Source of the DNA: JBBDIP01 sp050260675
Lineage (GTDB): Bacteria > Bacillota > Sulfobacillia > Fermentithermobacillales > Fermentithermobacillaceae
Length of the DNA stretch: 64,000 bases
Direction: 5' to 3'
Assembly (NCBI GenBank): GCA_050260675.1
Contig: JBLNCN010000005.1
Coordinates: 682,001 to 746,000, forward strand
In this document: positions 8,018 through 16,121 of the stretch, piece after piece
Layout of the letters: each line of letters opens with the position of its first letter
Numbering within the stretch: the first letter of the stretch is position 1
Program-made: the position numbers and the translations under genes
The notes under the pieces: generated by a model
What the model was told of the DNA's origin: nothing
The model's database searches: none
Seen by the model: the letters and a program-made list of their open reading frames with translations, nothing else

Positions 8018-9340
8018 TTGACCAAAGAGCCTCGCACCACAGTCGGGTACCTGCCCGACGACACCCCCCAGTTCGGCAAGTTGCTCGCCTTCGCACTACA
8101 GCAAGTCATCGTAATGTTCCCGGCAACCGTCCTCGTGGCAATCATCACCGGCTTCGACATCGGCGCCACCATCGTGGCCAGCGGCCTCGCGACAATCGGC
8201 TTCCTTCTTATCACCGGCCGCAGGATCCCCCTGTACTATGGCTCAAGTTTCTCCTACATCGCCGCGGTCGGCGGGGTAACCGGAATCGTTGCAGCCGAAA
8301 CCGGCAGCAAGATCGCCGGGATCCAGGCCGCGCAAGCCGGCATCGTGGCTTCGGGCTTGGTCAGCATTGTCGCCGGCCTTCTGATTAAGAGAGGCGGCCC
8401 CAACATCATAAAGAAGGTCCTCCCGCCTTCAGTAACCGGACCTGTGGCGATGATCATCGGCCTCTCGCTCGCTGCAACTGCTGTCGGCCAGGCCAGCGGC
8501 AACTGGCTCATAGCCGGTGTGACCCTGATCGCTACAATCCTGTTCTCCGTGTACCTTAAGGGGACGATGGGGCAGCTCCCGGTTCTGTTCGGCATCATCG
8601 CGGGTTACGTCGTCGCTCTCATGACCGGCAACGTCGACCTGGCTCCTCTTACGGGAGCTCAGTTGTTCTCGGTCCCGAATTTCACGTTCCCCTCGTTCAA
8701 CTCATACGGTCTCATGGCGGCCGCGGCGATCATGCCTGTCGCTATAGCGACGATCCCGGAATCCACGGCCCACCTGTTCCAGATCGACCTGTACGTGAAC
8801 AACCTCGCCAAGAAGTTGGGCAGCAAGAAGCGCTATGACATCGCCCCGCTCCTCGGCGATAACCTGGTGGGCGACGGCGTGGGCGACATGATCGCCGGCG
8901 CCATCGGCGGCCCGGCCGGTACCAACTACGGCGAGAACATATCGCTCATGGCGATTACCCGCAACTTCTCGGTGCCGGTCCTGTTCGCGGCGGCCGGAAT
9001 CGCAATCGTAATGGGCTTCTTCGGCCACATTGCCGGTGCCGTAAACACCATCCCGCAGGCGGTCATCGGCGGCGTTTCACTCTACCTGTTCGGCGTCATC
9101 GGAGCCCAGGGTGTAGCCATCATGGTCTCCGAGAAACTGGACCTCTTCAGCGCCAAGAACCTAGCGGTGGTCTCGACCATCCTCATCATCGGCCTCGGCG
9201 GCGCGGCTCAGCCCAACGGCATGATCGTGGTTGGCAGCCTGCAGCTCCCGGCCATCGCTACCGCGGCGATCTTCGGTATCGTCCTGAACCTGATATTCGA
9301 GATGTTCCCGGACAAGTCGGACAAGGCCGAAGAGGAGTAG
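8018..9340 (+). CDS. pyrP: Uracil permease, NCS2 (UraA/PyrP) family
   Basis: 440 residues from TTG 8018, chosen because AAGGAGG (8003-8009) sits 8 bp upstream; longer in-frame starts would lie inside the attenuator terminator. About 12-14 hydrophobic segments in the NCS2 pattern: N-terminal FALQQVIVMFPATVLV, a Gly/Ser-rich half helix near YYGSSFSYIAAVGG, and the substrate-region segments PESTAHLFQ and GLGDNLVGDGVGDMIAGAIG-like (here LLGDNLVGDGVGDMIAG and GPAGTNYGENI). Proton-coupled nucleobase uptake at the cytoplasmic membrane. The upstream PyrR-type attenuator argues for uracil rather than xanthine. The RBS lies in the loop of a 5-bp hairpin (7998-8002 with 8009-8013). Confidence 0.85.
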   Translation: MTKEPRTTVGYLPDDTPQFGKLLAFALQQVIVMFPATVLVAIITGFDIGATIVASGLATIGFLLITGRRIPLYYGSSFSYIAAVGGVTGIVAAETGSKIAGIQAAQAGIVASGLVSIVAGLLIKRGGPNIIKKVLPPSVTGPVAMIIGLSLAATAVGQASGNWLIAGVTLIATILFSVYLKGTMGQLPVLFGIIAGYVVALMTGNVDLAPLTGAQLFSVPNFTFPSFNSYGLMAAAAIMPVAIATIPESTAHLFQIDLYVNNLAKKLGSKKRYDIAPLLGDNLVGDGVGDMIAGAIGGPAGTNYGENISLMAITRNFSVPVLFAAAGIAIVMGFFGHIAGAVNTIPQAVIGGVSLYLFGVIGAQGVAIMVSEKLDLFSAKNLAVVSTILIIGLGGAAQPNGMIVVGSLQLPAIATAAIFGIVLNLIFEMFPDKSDKAEEE

Positions 9341-9399
9341 GACCGCCGATCGAGCAAGATGGGCGACTGGTAATCGAGGCAAGACGATTTGACATGAAC

Positions 9400-9430
9400 A
9401 AGGCCGGAGGTTGCCCTCCGGCCTTTCCTT
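9400..9430. terminator. Bidirectional terminator between pyrP and vapC
   Basis: An 11-bp perfect stem (9400-9410 with 9415-9425), 4-base loop, followed by TCCTT on the plus strand. The convergent vapC stop codon (9429-9431) lies at its edge. Confidence 0.8.
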
Positions 9431-9857
9431 ATGCTAGAGGGTTAACGATCAGGACCCCTGAGTACTCCTGACCTGCAGCTAGGTCTTCGGAAAGGATGGT
9501 CGTGCACCGGGTCTGGATCGCGCTTCGCACTATCATTGCATCCCAGAATGACATCGAGTAACGCTCCTCAATGTCGATGGCCTGGATGACATCCTCGGCC
9601 GTAGGAGCATGCACCGTCCACGCCGCAAGATCACGCAGTATTGCCTGTGCCTCGGTCCGGGCTAGGGGTTTCGGGACCTTCCGCGTGACAGCATTGTAGA
9701 GTTCCTGCAGAACCTGAACACTGACACAGCCCAACCCCGTCTCCCATAGCTCCAACACGACCTCACGAGCCTTCTCCTGTTTCACACCTGCGGATGCATC
9801 GTGGGCGTAGACAAGGATGTTCGTGTCAACGAAGACGCGCTCACCGACCCCTGGCAT
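9429..9857 (-). CDS. PIN-domain ribonuclease toxin (VapC-like)
   Basis: 142 residues from ATG 9857, which follows an AGAGGTG site; an upstream in-frame extension to 9899 lacks one and would run deep into the antitoxin gene. PIN acidic residues are visible: VFVDTNILVYAHD (Asp near residue 10), a middle Glu (QELYNA), and SFWDAMIV plus the late Asp of TILSEDL. PIN toxins cleave RNA with Mg2+ or Mn2+. The gene overlaps the 3' end of the upstream ribbon-helix-helix gene by 17 bp, standard toxin-antitoxin coupling. Confidence 0.88.
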   Translation of the reverse strand: MPGVGERVFVDTNILVYAHDASAGVKQEKAREVVLELWETGLGCVSVQVLQELYNAVTRKVPKPLARTEAQAILRDLAAWTVHAPTAEDVIQAIDIEERYSMSFWDAMIVRSAIQTRCTTILSEDLAAGQEYSGVLIVNPLA

Positions 9858-10089
9858 GCAGTTCACCTCTTGAGTATCTGACCTGGCCTTTGGTGCCAAG
9901 ATCCGTGGCCTGTTTCAAGAGCCGGCTGTGGTGTGCACGAGCTTGAAGATAATTGTCCTCGCGGATCACCAGCTCTATCAGCATTTCAGTAAGCATCCTC
10001 GATACGGATGTATCCTTTTCTACTGCCAGGTGCTTCACCTTTCTTAGCACATCCTTAGGAAGGGAAAGCGTGATGTTCTGAGTCTCCAA
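9841..10089 (-). CDS. Ribbon-helix-helix antitoxin (CopG/VapB-like)
   Basis: 82 residues. I prefer TTG 10089, seven bases after GGAGGT; a GTG at 10104 is also open but would overlap that ribosome site. The start NITLSLPKDVLRKVKHLAVEKDTSVSRMLTEML is a classic RHH: one beta strand then two helices. Such antitoxins bind DNA as dimers and hold their PIN partner through the C-terminal tail. It is translationally coupled to the PIN gene by a 17-bp overlap. Confidence 0.82.
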   Translation of the reverse strand: METQNITLSLPKDVLRKVKHLAVEKDTSVSRMLTEMLIELVIREDNYLQARAHHSRLLKQATDLGTKGQVRYSRGELHARGR

Positions 10090-10099
10090 GCCGGACACC

Positions 10100-10132
10100 T
10101 CCACGTGTTATAGTGTACCACGTATTCGCGTG
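10100..10132 (-). promoter_or_regulatory. Probable RHH operator and -10 region upstream of the toxin-antitoxin pair
   Basis: On the minus strand ACGTGG occurs twice, 17 bp apart, flanking TATAAC, which could be the -10 box. Paired short direct repeats at about this spacing suit RHH dimers, so autoregulation is likely. Confidence 0.45.
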
Positions 10133-10209
10133 AGTATGCTACCCTATACCCGCCCTGATATACTTTGGAGGAGCACGGTTGACGAAATCAGGCAAAGGAG
10201 CGGACCGGC

Positions 10210-10776
10210 GTGAAAATACTGGCCTTCGCCGGCAGTCCGAGGAGAAACGGCAATACCAGAATCCTGCTCAATGCCTTTGTCGAGGAGTGCGCGAGCAAAG
10301 GTCACGAACTAGAGTTGATCGACCTCACAAACCCGGCCCGCTGGGATATCAACCCCTGCCTGGGGTGCGACAGGTGCGTCAGCGGTCGCTGCATCCGGAA
10401 CGATTCCATGCAGGACCTCTACCCCAGGATCCGTGAGGCCGACGCTATCGTACTGGCCTCCCCCGTCTACTTCTACGGCCTACCTGCCCAGGTTAAGGCC
10501 ATGATCGACCGCTGCCAACTCTTCTACAACCAGAAGTACCGGCGCAAAGAGCCTGTAAGGACAAGACCCTGCAAAGGCTTCTTCATTTCCTGCGGCGCAA
10601 CTCATGGCGCGAAGCTGTTCGACGGAGCCATCCTTACCGTGAAGTACTGGTTTGATGCCTTGGACGTCCAATATGCGGGAGACGCCCTGTTCCACGGGAT
10701 CGACGAGCCTGGAGAGGTCAGGAAGCATCCTGAGGCCCTCAGGGTAGCGAGAGCGCTAGCCGATCACCTTACCTAG
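10210..10776 (+). CDS. NADPH-dependent FMN reductase / flavodoxin-like iron-sulfur flavoprotein
   Basis: 188 residues from GTG 10210, with AAGGAG about 10 bp upstream. The first residues ILAFAGSPRRNGNT are the FMN-phosphate loop of this family; ASPVYFYGLPAQVKAMIDR is the second flavin contact. Cysteines in PCLGCDRCVSGRC (about 50-62) match the cluster in Methanosarcina-type iron-sulfur flavoproteins and could carry a 4Fe-4S centre. Role: two-electron reduction of quinones, FMN or oxygen species in anaerobes. No clear operon partner. Confidence 0.85.
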   Translation: MKILAFAGSPRRNGNTRILLNAFVEECASKGHELELIDLTNPARWDINPCLGCDRCVSGRCIRNDSMQDLYPRIREADAIVLASPVYFYGLPAQVKAMIDRCQLFYNQKYRRKEPVRTRPCKGFFISCGATHGAKLFDGAILTVKYWFDALDVQYAGDALFHGIDEPGEVRKHPEALRVARALADHLT

Positions 10777-10969
10777 TCCGCCCATATAGGCTGCGCATTG
10801 TAATCCCTGCGGACAGCGCAGGCTCATCGCATGCGGTCAGCGTATGGTCCTCCCACACGGCGCGCGTCCTATTCACCATTGCATCCGCTGCACGCAGGAG
10901 GAAGCCCCCTCGATATCGAATGGTGTTGCGAAGTTCCACGCCACCCACGCCAGGAGGGAGCACCGATTG

Positions 10970-12433
10970 ATGTCCGAAAGCAAGATGCCTTACAATGCGC
11001 CCCTGTGTGAAGTCCCCGACGATGACTCGATACTTGAAGACTGCAGTGCAGTAATCGTTGGAAAGAAAGCCTCGGCGACCGGAGAAGTTCTTTTCGGCCA
11101 CAACGAGGACGATAGCGGCAACAACGTGATGGTCCAGTACCGCGTCCCCAGGGCCACCCACGCCCCCGGTGAGTTCATCACCTTCGAGCCGGAATGCGCC
11201 AAGATCCCTCAAGTGCCCGAAACATGGGCCTACTACTGGTCCGAGACCAGGGCCAGCTGGAAGGCCTCGTTTAGCGATATCTTCATGAACGAGTGGGGCG
11301 TTGCCGTCGCCAGCGATAGCTGCGTCTACTCTCGCGAGGATAACCCCGAGCTCACTAACGGCGGCATAGGGTACGGTCTGGGACACCTCATCGTCCAGCG
11401 CGCGAAGACGGCCCGGGAAGGCGTGCAGATTGCTGCGGAGCTGGTCTCGAAGTACGGCTACACCAGTTCCGGCCGCGCCTATGAAATTGTGGACAAGGAC
11501 GAAGGTTGGATGTTCCAGGTCGTCCACGGCAAGCACTACGTGGCCAAGAGAGTACCGGACGACGAAGTGCTGTTCATCCCCAACTGGTACACGATCCACT
11601 CCGTGGACCTGTCTGATACCGAGAACTGCGTCGCGTCGCCTGACCTCATAGCCTATGCCATCAAGCGGGGCTGGTACACGCCTACTAAAGAGGGCGACTA
11701 CAGCGACTTCGACTTCGCCGCGGCTTACCAGAACCCGACTCAGAACATGGCCGGGAATATCGTGCGCCACAGGAACGCGCTGAGGCTCATCCTGGGAGCC
11801 GAGCCGACGGAGGAGAAGCCCTTCTCGGTAAAGCCCGCCAGGAAACTGGGAATTGCGGACGTGAAGAAGATCCTCCGCACCCACTACGAAGGGACTCCGG
11901 ACGACCTCAGCCAGAACTACGCCCTAAACCCTCATCGCGCCGGAAACCGGACCATCTGCACCGGCACGACCCTGGAAAGCATGGTCATCCAATTCCGGGA
12001 GCAGCCTGAGTTCACGTGCATGTGGAGGGCAACGCTGAACCCTTGCACCAGCCCGTTTGTCCCGTGGTACCTGGGCGCGTCCAAGATCCCGGCAGGGTAT
12101 GGATGGATCCTCCCCCAGGTAGGCTTCGGAAACCACTTCTCGGTTCCGGCCGGTGATCTCTCATACCGTCCAGGCAGGGCGTGGTGGGCGTTCCAGGATG
12201 TCCAGGACCTCGCCGATGCTTCTTACGCCACCGTCATCGGGACCATTGCCAGAGAGCGGGACACTCTGGAGCAGAAGTGGGCCGCGGACCAGGCCGAATT
12301 CGAAGCCAAGGCCCTTGACGCATTCAAGAAGAACCCCTCGGTCGGAATCGCCATGCTGACCGAATATACCAACCAGCAGGCGGTCACAGCATGGAAGACT
12401 TGGAGGAACCTCTTCACAGCACTCTTGAAATAG
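10970..12433 (+). CDS. C69 family dipeptidase (PepDA-like, Ntn hydrolase)
   Basis: 487 residues from ATG 10970, 10 bp after AGGAGGGA; TTG 10967 is an alternative. The segment EDCSAVIVGKKASATGEVLFGHNEDD (about 23-48) carries the Ntn nucleophile Cys25, which in this family is exposed by removal of a short propeptide, then the GKKAS and NED motifs. The long remainder fits the C69 length of about 470. Family role: hydrolysis of a wide range of dipeptides in the cytoplasm. Flanked by its own terminator; monocistronic. Confidence 0.9.
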   Translation: MSESKMPYNAPLCEVPDDDSILEDCSAVIVGKKASATGEVLFGHNEDDSGNNVMVQYRVPRATHAPGEFITFEPECAKIPQVPETWAYYWSETRASWKASFSDIFMNEWGVAVASDSCVYSREDNPELTNGGIGYGLGHLIVQRAKTAREGVQIAAELVSKYGYTSSGRAYEIVDKDEGWMFQVVHGKHYVAKRVPDDEVLFIPNWYTIHSVDLSDTENCVASPDLIAYAIKRGWYTPTKEGDYSDFDFAAAYQNPTQNMAGNIVRHRNALRLILGAEPTEEKPFSVKPARKLGIADVKKILRTHYEGTPDDLSQNYALNPHRAGNRTICTGTTLESMVIQFREQPEFTCMWRATLNPCTSPFVPWYLGASKIPAGYGWILPQVGFGNHFSVPAGDLSYRPGRAWWAFQDVQDLADASYATVIGTIARERDTLEQKWAADQAEFEAKALDAFKKNPSVGIAMLTEYTNQQAVTAWKTWRNLFTALLK

Positions 12434-12527
12434 GGCACCAGGAGCTGCCGTCGGCGAGTGCGGCAGCCACGGCCGGCGCAGCCCGCCAATGAGCAATAGC
12501 AGCCGACTGCATCAGTAGGGAATCACT

Positions 12528-12562
12528 AAGGGCCGCTCCACACGGGAGCGGCCCTTCCTATT
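12528..12562. terminator. Bidirectional terminator between C69 dipeptidase and the EamA exporter
   Basis: A 12-bp perfect stem (12528-12539 with 12545-12556) and 5-base loop, followed by CCTATT. It can serve the plus-strand C69 gene and the minus-strand operon that ends at 12610. Confidence 0.78.
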
Positions 12563-12577
12563 CCTCGCTTCTATGAT

Positions 12578-12619
12578 AACTGCGTTGCCTACGGAGGTAA
12601 CTGCATTGCCTACGGAGTC
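12578..12619. repeat. 21-bp tandem duplication covering the 3' end of the EamA gene
   Basis: Two 21-bp copies (12578-12598 and 12599-12619) differ at only three positions. One copy contains the stop codon of the EamA gene (12610-12612), so the duplication extended the coding end into the spacer. Confidence 0.7.
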
Positions 12620-13572
12620 TCTTGCGGTGCCTGCCTGCGGACCGGCAGCTCCGATACCAGCATCCCGCCCAAGATGAAGAGCGCGCCCGCGATCTCCCTT
12701 GCCGACAGCACTTCCCCAGCCCACAGCCAGGCGAAGAACGCTCCAAAGACTGCCTCCGCCGAAAAGATCAGCGCCGTGTGGGTCGCGGATGTGTATCTCT
12801 GCGCCGCGGTCTGCGCGAGGAACGCGAAGGATGTCGAGGCTACCGCCGTGAACAGGATGGCTCCCCAGCTCTCGGTGGGTATCCGCAACGGCCGTTCAGT
12901 GACCGCCGCCCAGAGGAAAGCACCCACCGAGACGACGGCCAACTGGATGGTGGTCAGGAGGACTGAAGATCCTGTGCCCGAGTACCTCCCGAGCAGGAGG
13001 ATATGGGCGGCGAAACCGATAGCGCAGAGGAATACGAGGAAGTCCCCCGGCGCGATCTCCAGCGGGAGTTTCAAAGACATGAGTCCAAGTCCGACTGTGG
13101 CGAGCGCCACACCGATTATGGACGCCCTATCCGGAGCCGCGCGCAGCATCACCTGTGAGGCGATGGGTACGATCACTACGTACATCCCGGTGATAAATGC
13201 GGCCTTGCCTGCGCCGACAGTCACCAACCCGAGGGTCTGGGTGACGTAGGACGCAAACAGCGCAAAGCCGGTTAGTAGCCCGCCTATGAGGAACTCCCGG
13301 GAAATGCCTGCCCCAGGCCTAACTCTACCCTCGGCCGGCGGGGGACCGGCCGACTCGGAATCGGAACCCGTAGGCGGGTCTGAACGTGGGACGGCCCCAC
13401 GCCGCTCACGCAAGAAGTACCAACCCGCCAGCACCAGGGCTGCAACCAGAAAACGAACCGCGATGTATGTGAGGGGCCCCATCAGGGAGATGGTCTCCTT
13501 CACCATTACAAAAGAGGTCCCCCAGACAACCGTCACAAGTATGAGCAAAAGGTCGGCAGTCAGCTGTGACAT
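12610..13572 (-). CDS. EamA/DMT superfamily exporter
   Basis: 320 residues, ten predicted membrane helices in two EamA halves. The first helix carries VTVVWGTSFVMVKE and the second half repeats the WGA / SAEAVFGAFFAWLWAGE signature of DMT carriers. A polar 30-residue loop (about 60-90, Pro/Ser/Gly-rich) between helices is longer than usual. Likely efflux of amino acids or other small metabolites; the substrate cannot be read from sequence. Last gene of a minus-strand run that begins with etfB; the 79-bp gap to dapF leaves co-transcription uncertain. Confidence 0.87.
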   Translation of the reverse strand: MSQLTADLLLILVTVVWGTSFVMVKETISLMGPLTYIAVRFLVAALVLAGWYFLRERRGAVPRSDPPTGSDSESAGPPPAEGRVRPGAGISREFLIGGLLTGFALFASYVTQTLGLVTVGAGKAAFITGMYVVIVPIASQVMLRAAPDRASIIGVALATVGLGLMSLKLPLEIAPGDFLVFLCAIGFAAHILLLGRYSGTGSSVLLTTIQLAVVSVGAFLWAAVTERPLRIPTESWGAILFTAVASTSFAFLAQTAAQRYTSATHTALIFSAEAVFGAFFAWLWAGEVLSAREIAGALFILGGMLVSELPVRRQAPQETP

Positions 13573-13651
13573 GATCTAGTCCTTTGTTGGCCTATTCCAT
13601 AAGTTCCTGCTTACGCTCCCTTGAGCAATTGCTTGCGCCGCACCCTTACTG

Positions 13652-14524
13652 TCACGGCTCGTAGAAGAAGAACCCCCTGTACACTTCCCTGGCAGGCCCG
13701 GTCATCCATACGTGGTTGTCGCTTTTCCACTCAATGGTAAGGGGTCCGCCCGGCAAGCGCACTGTGACAGGGATATCCTTTTCCGTATACCCGTTCAGCG
13801 CCGCGGCAACCATCACCGCGCATGCACCGGTCCCGCACGCCAGAGTGATCCCCGAGCCCCTCTCCCACACCCTCATGTCGATGAGGGTCTTGGAGCGGAT
13901 CTTCGCGAACTCGATGTTGGCCTTCCTGGGGAAGGCCGGATGGCGCTCAAGCTTCGGGCCGACATCCTCAAGGTCAACCTTCCAGACGTCGTCCACGAAG
14001 ATCACGCCGTGGGGATTTCCTGTCGAGAGCGCGGTCACCAGATACACTTGGCCATCCACCGTGACCGGCTCGTTCACCACCGGCTCGGGACCTTCCGGCG
14101 CGAAGGGGACATCCTTGCGGGCAAAGAGCGGCACGCCCATGTCCACCGATATACTCTCTATCACTCCGTCCTTCACGTTCACGACCGGGTAAATGAGGCC
14201 GTGCCGGGTCTCGACCACCATGTGGGTGTCCTTGGCGATCCCATGGTCGTAGACGTAGCGGGTAAAGCAGCGCATCCCGTTGCCGCACATATCGCCTTCG
14301 GATCCGTCGGCGTTGAAGATCCTCATCCGCAGCGGGGCCTTGTCGCCAGGCTCAATCAGGATGATGCCGTCTGAACCGGCGCCAAAGTGACGCTCAGCCA
14401 TTGCGCGGGAGAGCGCGCCCCAGTCATGGTCGGTCTTGTAGTGGAAACGGTCGATGTACAGGTAGTCGTTGCCGAGGCCTTCCATCTTGGTGAACGGGAC
14501 TTCGACTCGAGTTGTGCTGCTCAC
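13652..14524 (-). CDS. dapF: Diaminopimelate epimerase
   Basis: 290 residues from GTG 14524 after GGAGGG. Both active-site cysteines are present: MCGNGMRC (about 82-89) and ACGTGACA (about 230-237), with the substrate-binding GNDYLYID near the N-terminus and GNPHGVIFVDD in the middle. It converts LL- to meso-diaminopimelate for lysine and peptidoglycan, in the cytoplasm. The homologous halves each give one catalytic Cys. It is isolated from other lysine genes. It suits the peptidoglycan theme at 27-34 kb but is not linked to it. Confidence 0.95.
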   Translation of the reverse strand: MSSTTRVEVPFTKMEGLGNDYLYIDRFHYKTDHDWGALSRAMAERHFGAGSDGIILIEPGDKAPLRMRIFNADGSEGDMCGNGMRCFTRYVYDHGIAKDTHMVVETRHGLIYPVVNVKDGVIESISVDMGVPLFARKDVPFAPEGPEPVVNEPVTVDGQVYLVTALSTGNPHGVIFVDDVWKVDLEDVGPKLERHPAFPRKANIEFAKIRSKTLIDMRVWERGSGITLACGTGACAVMVAAALNGYTEKDIPVTVRLPGGPLTIEWKSDNHVWMTGPAREVYRGFFFYEP

Positions 14525-14623
14525 TGTGAGCCCTCCTGCCGCGCTTTTAGCCGCTACTGTTCATCTCAGTGCCGTCACTGGTCGTTCCAGTACATTGTAC
14601 ACGGCGAGGGCAACCCCCGGCGC

Positions 14624-14777
14624 CCAGCCTTCCTGGATGAGCCGCAGTTTCCTTGGGCAGGCAGCCTCACTGGAAGAACCGCAGTTTCCTTGGGCGGGCA
14701 GCCTCACTAGGTGAGCTCTGGTTGCTCTAGACGCGCAGCCTTACTTGATGAGCCCCAGCTCCTTCAGGCGGGCAGCC
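14624..14777. repeat. 37-bp tandem repeat derived from the thioredoxin gene 3' end
   Basis: The word (G/C)CAGCC recurs at 14624, 14661, 14698, 14735 and 14772, an exact 37-bp period. The copy at 14741-14777 is the end of the thioredoxin-like gene; the others are degenerate copies beyond its stop codon, each ending in a stop-like triplet at the equivalent place. Confidence 0.8.
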
Positions 14778-15214
14778 ATCTCCGCGGCTGTCCTGAACCC
14801 CGGCTCATTAGCTTTCACACTGCCCGAGGAATCAAAGTAGATCAGCGTCGGAACTGCCTGAACCCGGTACCTCACGGCTTCCGCCCGGTGCTCTTCAGCG
14901 TTCATCTTCACCACGAACAGGGTATCCGGATACTGCTCCTCAAGTTTGGCCAGTTCAGGTTCCATCTTCGTGCACCAGGGGCAGTTAGAGGTGTATAGCT
15001 CCAAGACTCCGGGCTTGCCCATGCCCGTGAGCTGCGCTAACGTTTGCGGGCCTACGTCAGCCACGCTGCCGGCGGGAACCGACGGCCCGAAGCGGTTCGA
15101 GGTGATGATCCAGAAAACTCCTATGACTATGATGAGGCCCAAGAAGGCCAGCGGCGTCCGCGGAAAGGAGGGTTCGTCTCTCTTCTGTCCAAACACTCTC
15201 CTCAATCCAAACAC
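14741..15214 (-). CDS. Membrane-anchored thioredoxin-like protein
   Basis: 157 residues from GTG 15214. One N-terminal membrane helix (about 20-40, FLGLIIVIGVFWIITS), then a thioredoxin fold with CPWC active site (YTSNCPWCTKMEP, about 75-87) and the cis-Pro segment VQAVPTLIYF. It would face outside the cytoplasm. It starts 8 bp after ccdA, so CcdA very likely supplies its electrons for extracytoplasmic disulfide reduction. No RBS stands out, consistent with coupling to ccdA. A tandem repeat copies its last 12 codons downstream. Confidence 0.9.
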   Translation of the reverse strand: MFGLRRVFGQKRDEPSFPRTPLAFLGLIIVIGVFWIITSNRFGPSVPAGSVADVGPQTLAQLTGMGKPGVLELYTSNCPWCTKMEPELAKLEEQYPDTLFVVKMNAEEHRAEAVRYRVQAVPTLIYFDSSGSVKANEPGFRTAAEMAARLKELGLIK

Positions 15215-15221
15215 CCCGTCT

Positions 15222-15926
15222 CTATAGGTATGGACGAGCCAGAATGTACAGGCCGAACAGGATGATCACTGCTCCTCCGGCCTTTCGCAGGGTCTCCAGG
15301 GCACGAAGCCCCCGCGCGCTTTCCAGCGTGCCGCGCATTGCCGAGGTCGCGAGACCAGCCGAAGCCACAAGGACGGATTGACCCAAAGAGTAAAAGAGCA
15401 GGAGGACGGCGCCTCTGGCTATTGAGCCCGTAGCTGCGACCATCGCAAGGATGGCGAGCAGCGCCGGCGTCGAGCAGGGCGATGCCGACACCCCGTATAG
15501 CGCCCCCATCATGGCGCCCGAGAGTGGACGCGGAAGAGTGCCCTGCGTGGGCGTAGGCGTGAGCGTGGTGCCAGCGCCGGCCAAAGGCATCTCGCACTTA
15601 GCTCTTGCGCCGAACAAGCCAAGATAGGACGCGCCGCCCAGAATGAAACCGAGACCGGCCACCCACCTCACCCAAGGGGCTGTCAGGATCAGGGCCATGC
15701 CCAATGCGCCGGCGACGATGCCGGCCAAGGTAAGGGCCAACGCGAGCCCTGCGATGAACCAGGCGAGGTCAGCCACTCTACTCTTTCGGGTCGAGCCGGC
15801 CATGTGCCCGAAGACAAGGGGCAGAGCAGCCAGAGCGCATGGACTGGCGGAAGTGAGGATGCCTGCCAGAAGGGCATACAGCGGCCCGCCCACTGGATGG
15901 CTCAAACCATTAAGGATGGCGTCCAA
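15222..15926 (-). CDS. ccdA: CcdA/DsbD-like transmembrane electron transporter
   Basis: 234 residues from TTG 15926 with a GGGGGGAG site. Six hydrophobic helices; the two redox cysteines lie in ASPCALAALP (helix 1) and SASPCSTPALLA (helix 4), as in CcdA. An extra periplasmic or cytoplasmic loop around GARAKCEMPLAG carries a third Cys. Role: moves electrons from cytoplasmic thioredoxin to extracytoplasmic thiol proteins; here the thioredoxin-like gene directly downstream is the obvious partner. No cytochrome c genes are near, so general thiol reduction is more likely than haem ligation. Confidence 0.9.
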   Translation of the reverse strand: MDAILNGLSHPVGGPLYALLAGILTSASPCALAALPLVFGHMAGSTRKSRVADLAWFIAGLALALTLAGIVAGALGMALILTAPWVRWVAGLGFILGGASYLGLFGARAKCEMPLAGAGTTLTPTPTQGTLPRPLSGAMMGALYGVSASPCSTPALLAILAMVAATGSIARGAVLLLFYSLGQSVLVASAGLATSAMRGTLESARGLRALETLRKAGGAVIILFGLYILARPYL

Positions 15927-16121
15927 CCCGCTCCCCCCTATGCCAATTCTACCATTGCCCGGGGTGGGGATCCGTGGAGAACGCTTTCAGCGCTGCCCAT
16001 TCGGAGAAGTTACACTTATGGACGCCGTACGCCGTGCAGTACAGCCCAGCCGTATGCGACAAGACACCTCGGGGCCGCAGTGTGCGACTGGAGCGCCACT
16101 CAGACTGCCGCCCACCTGCCG

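Noticed and set aside
10769..11884. Minus-strand 371-codon frame antisense to the C69 dipeptidase
   Set aside because: The plus-strand product has clear family motifs; the minus frame has none.
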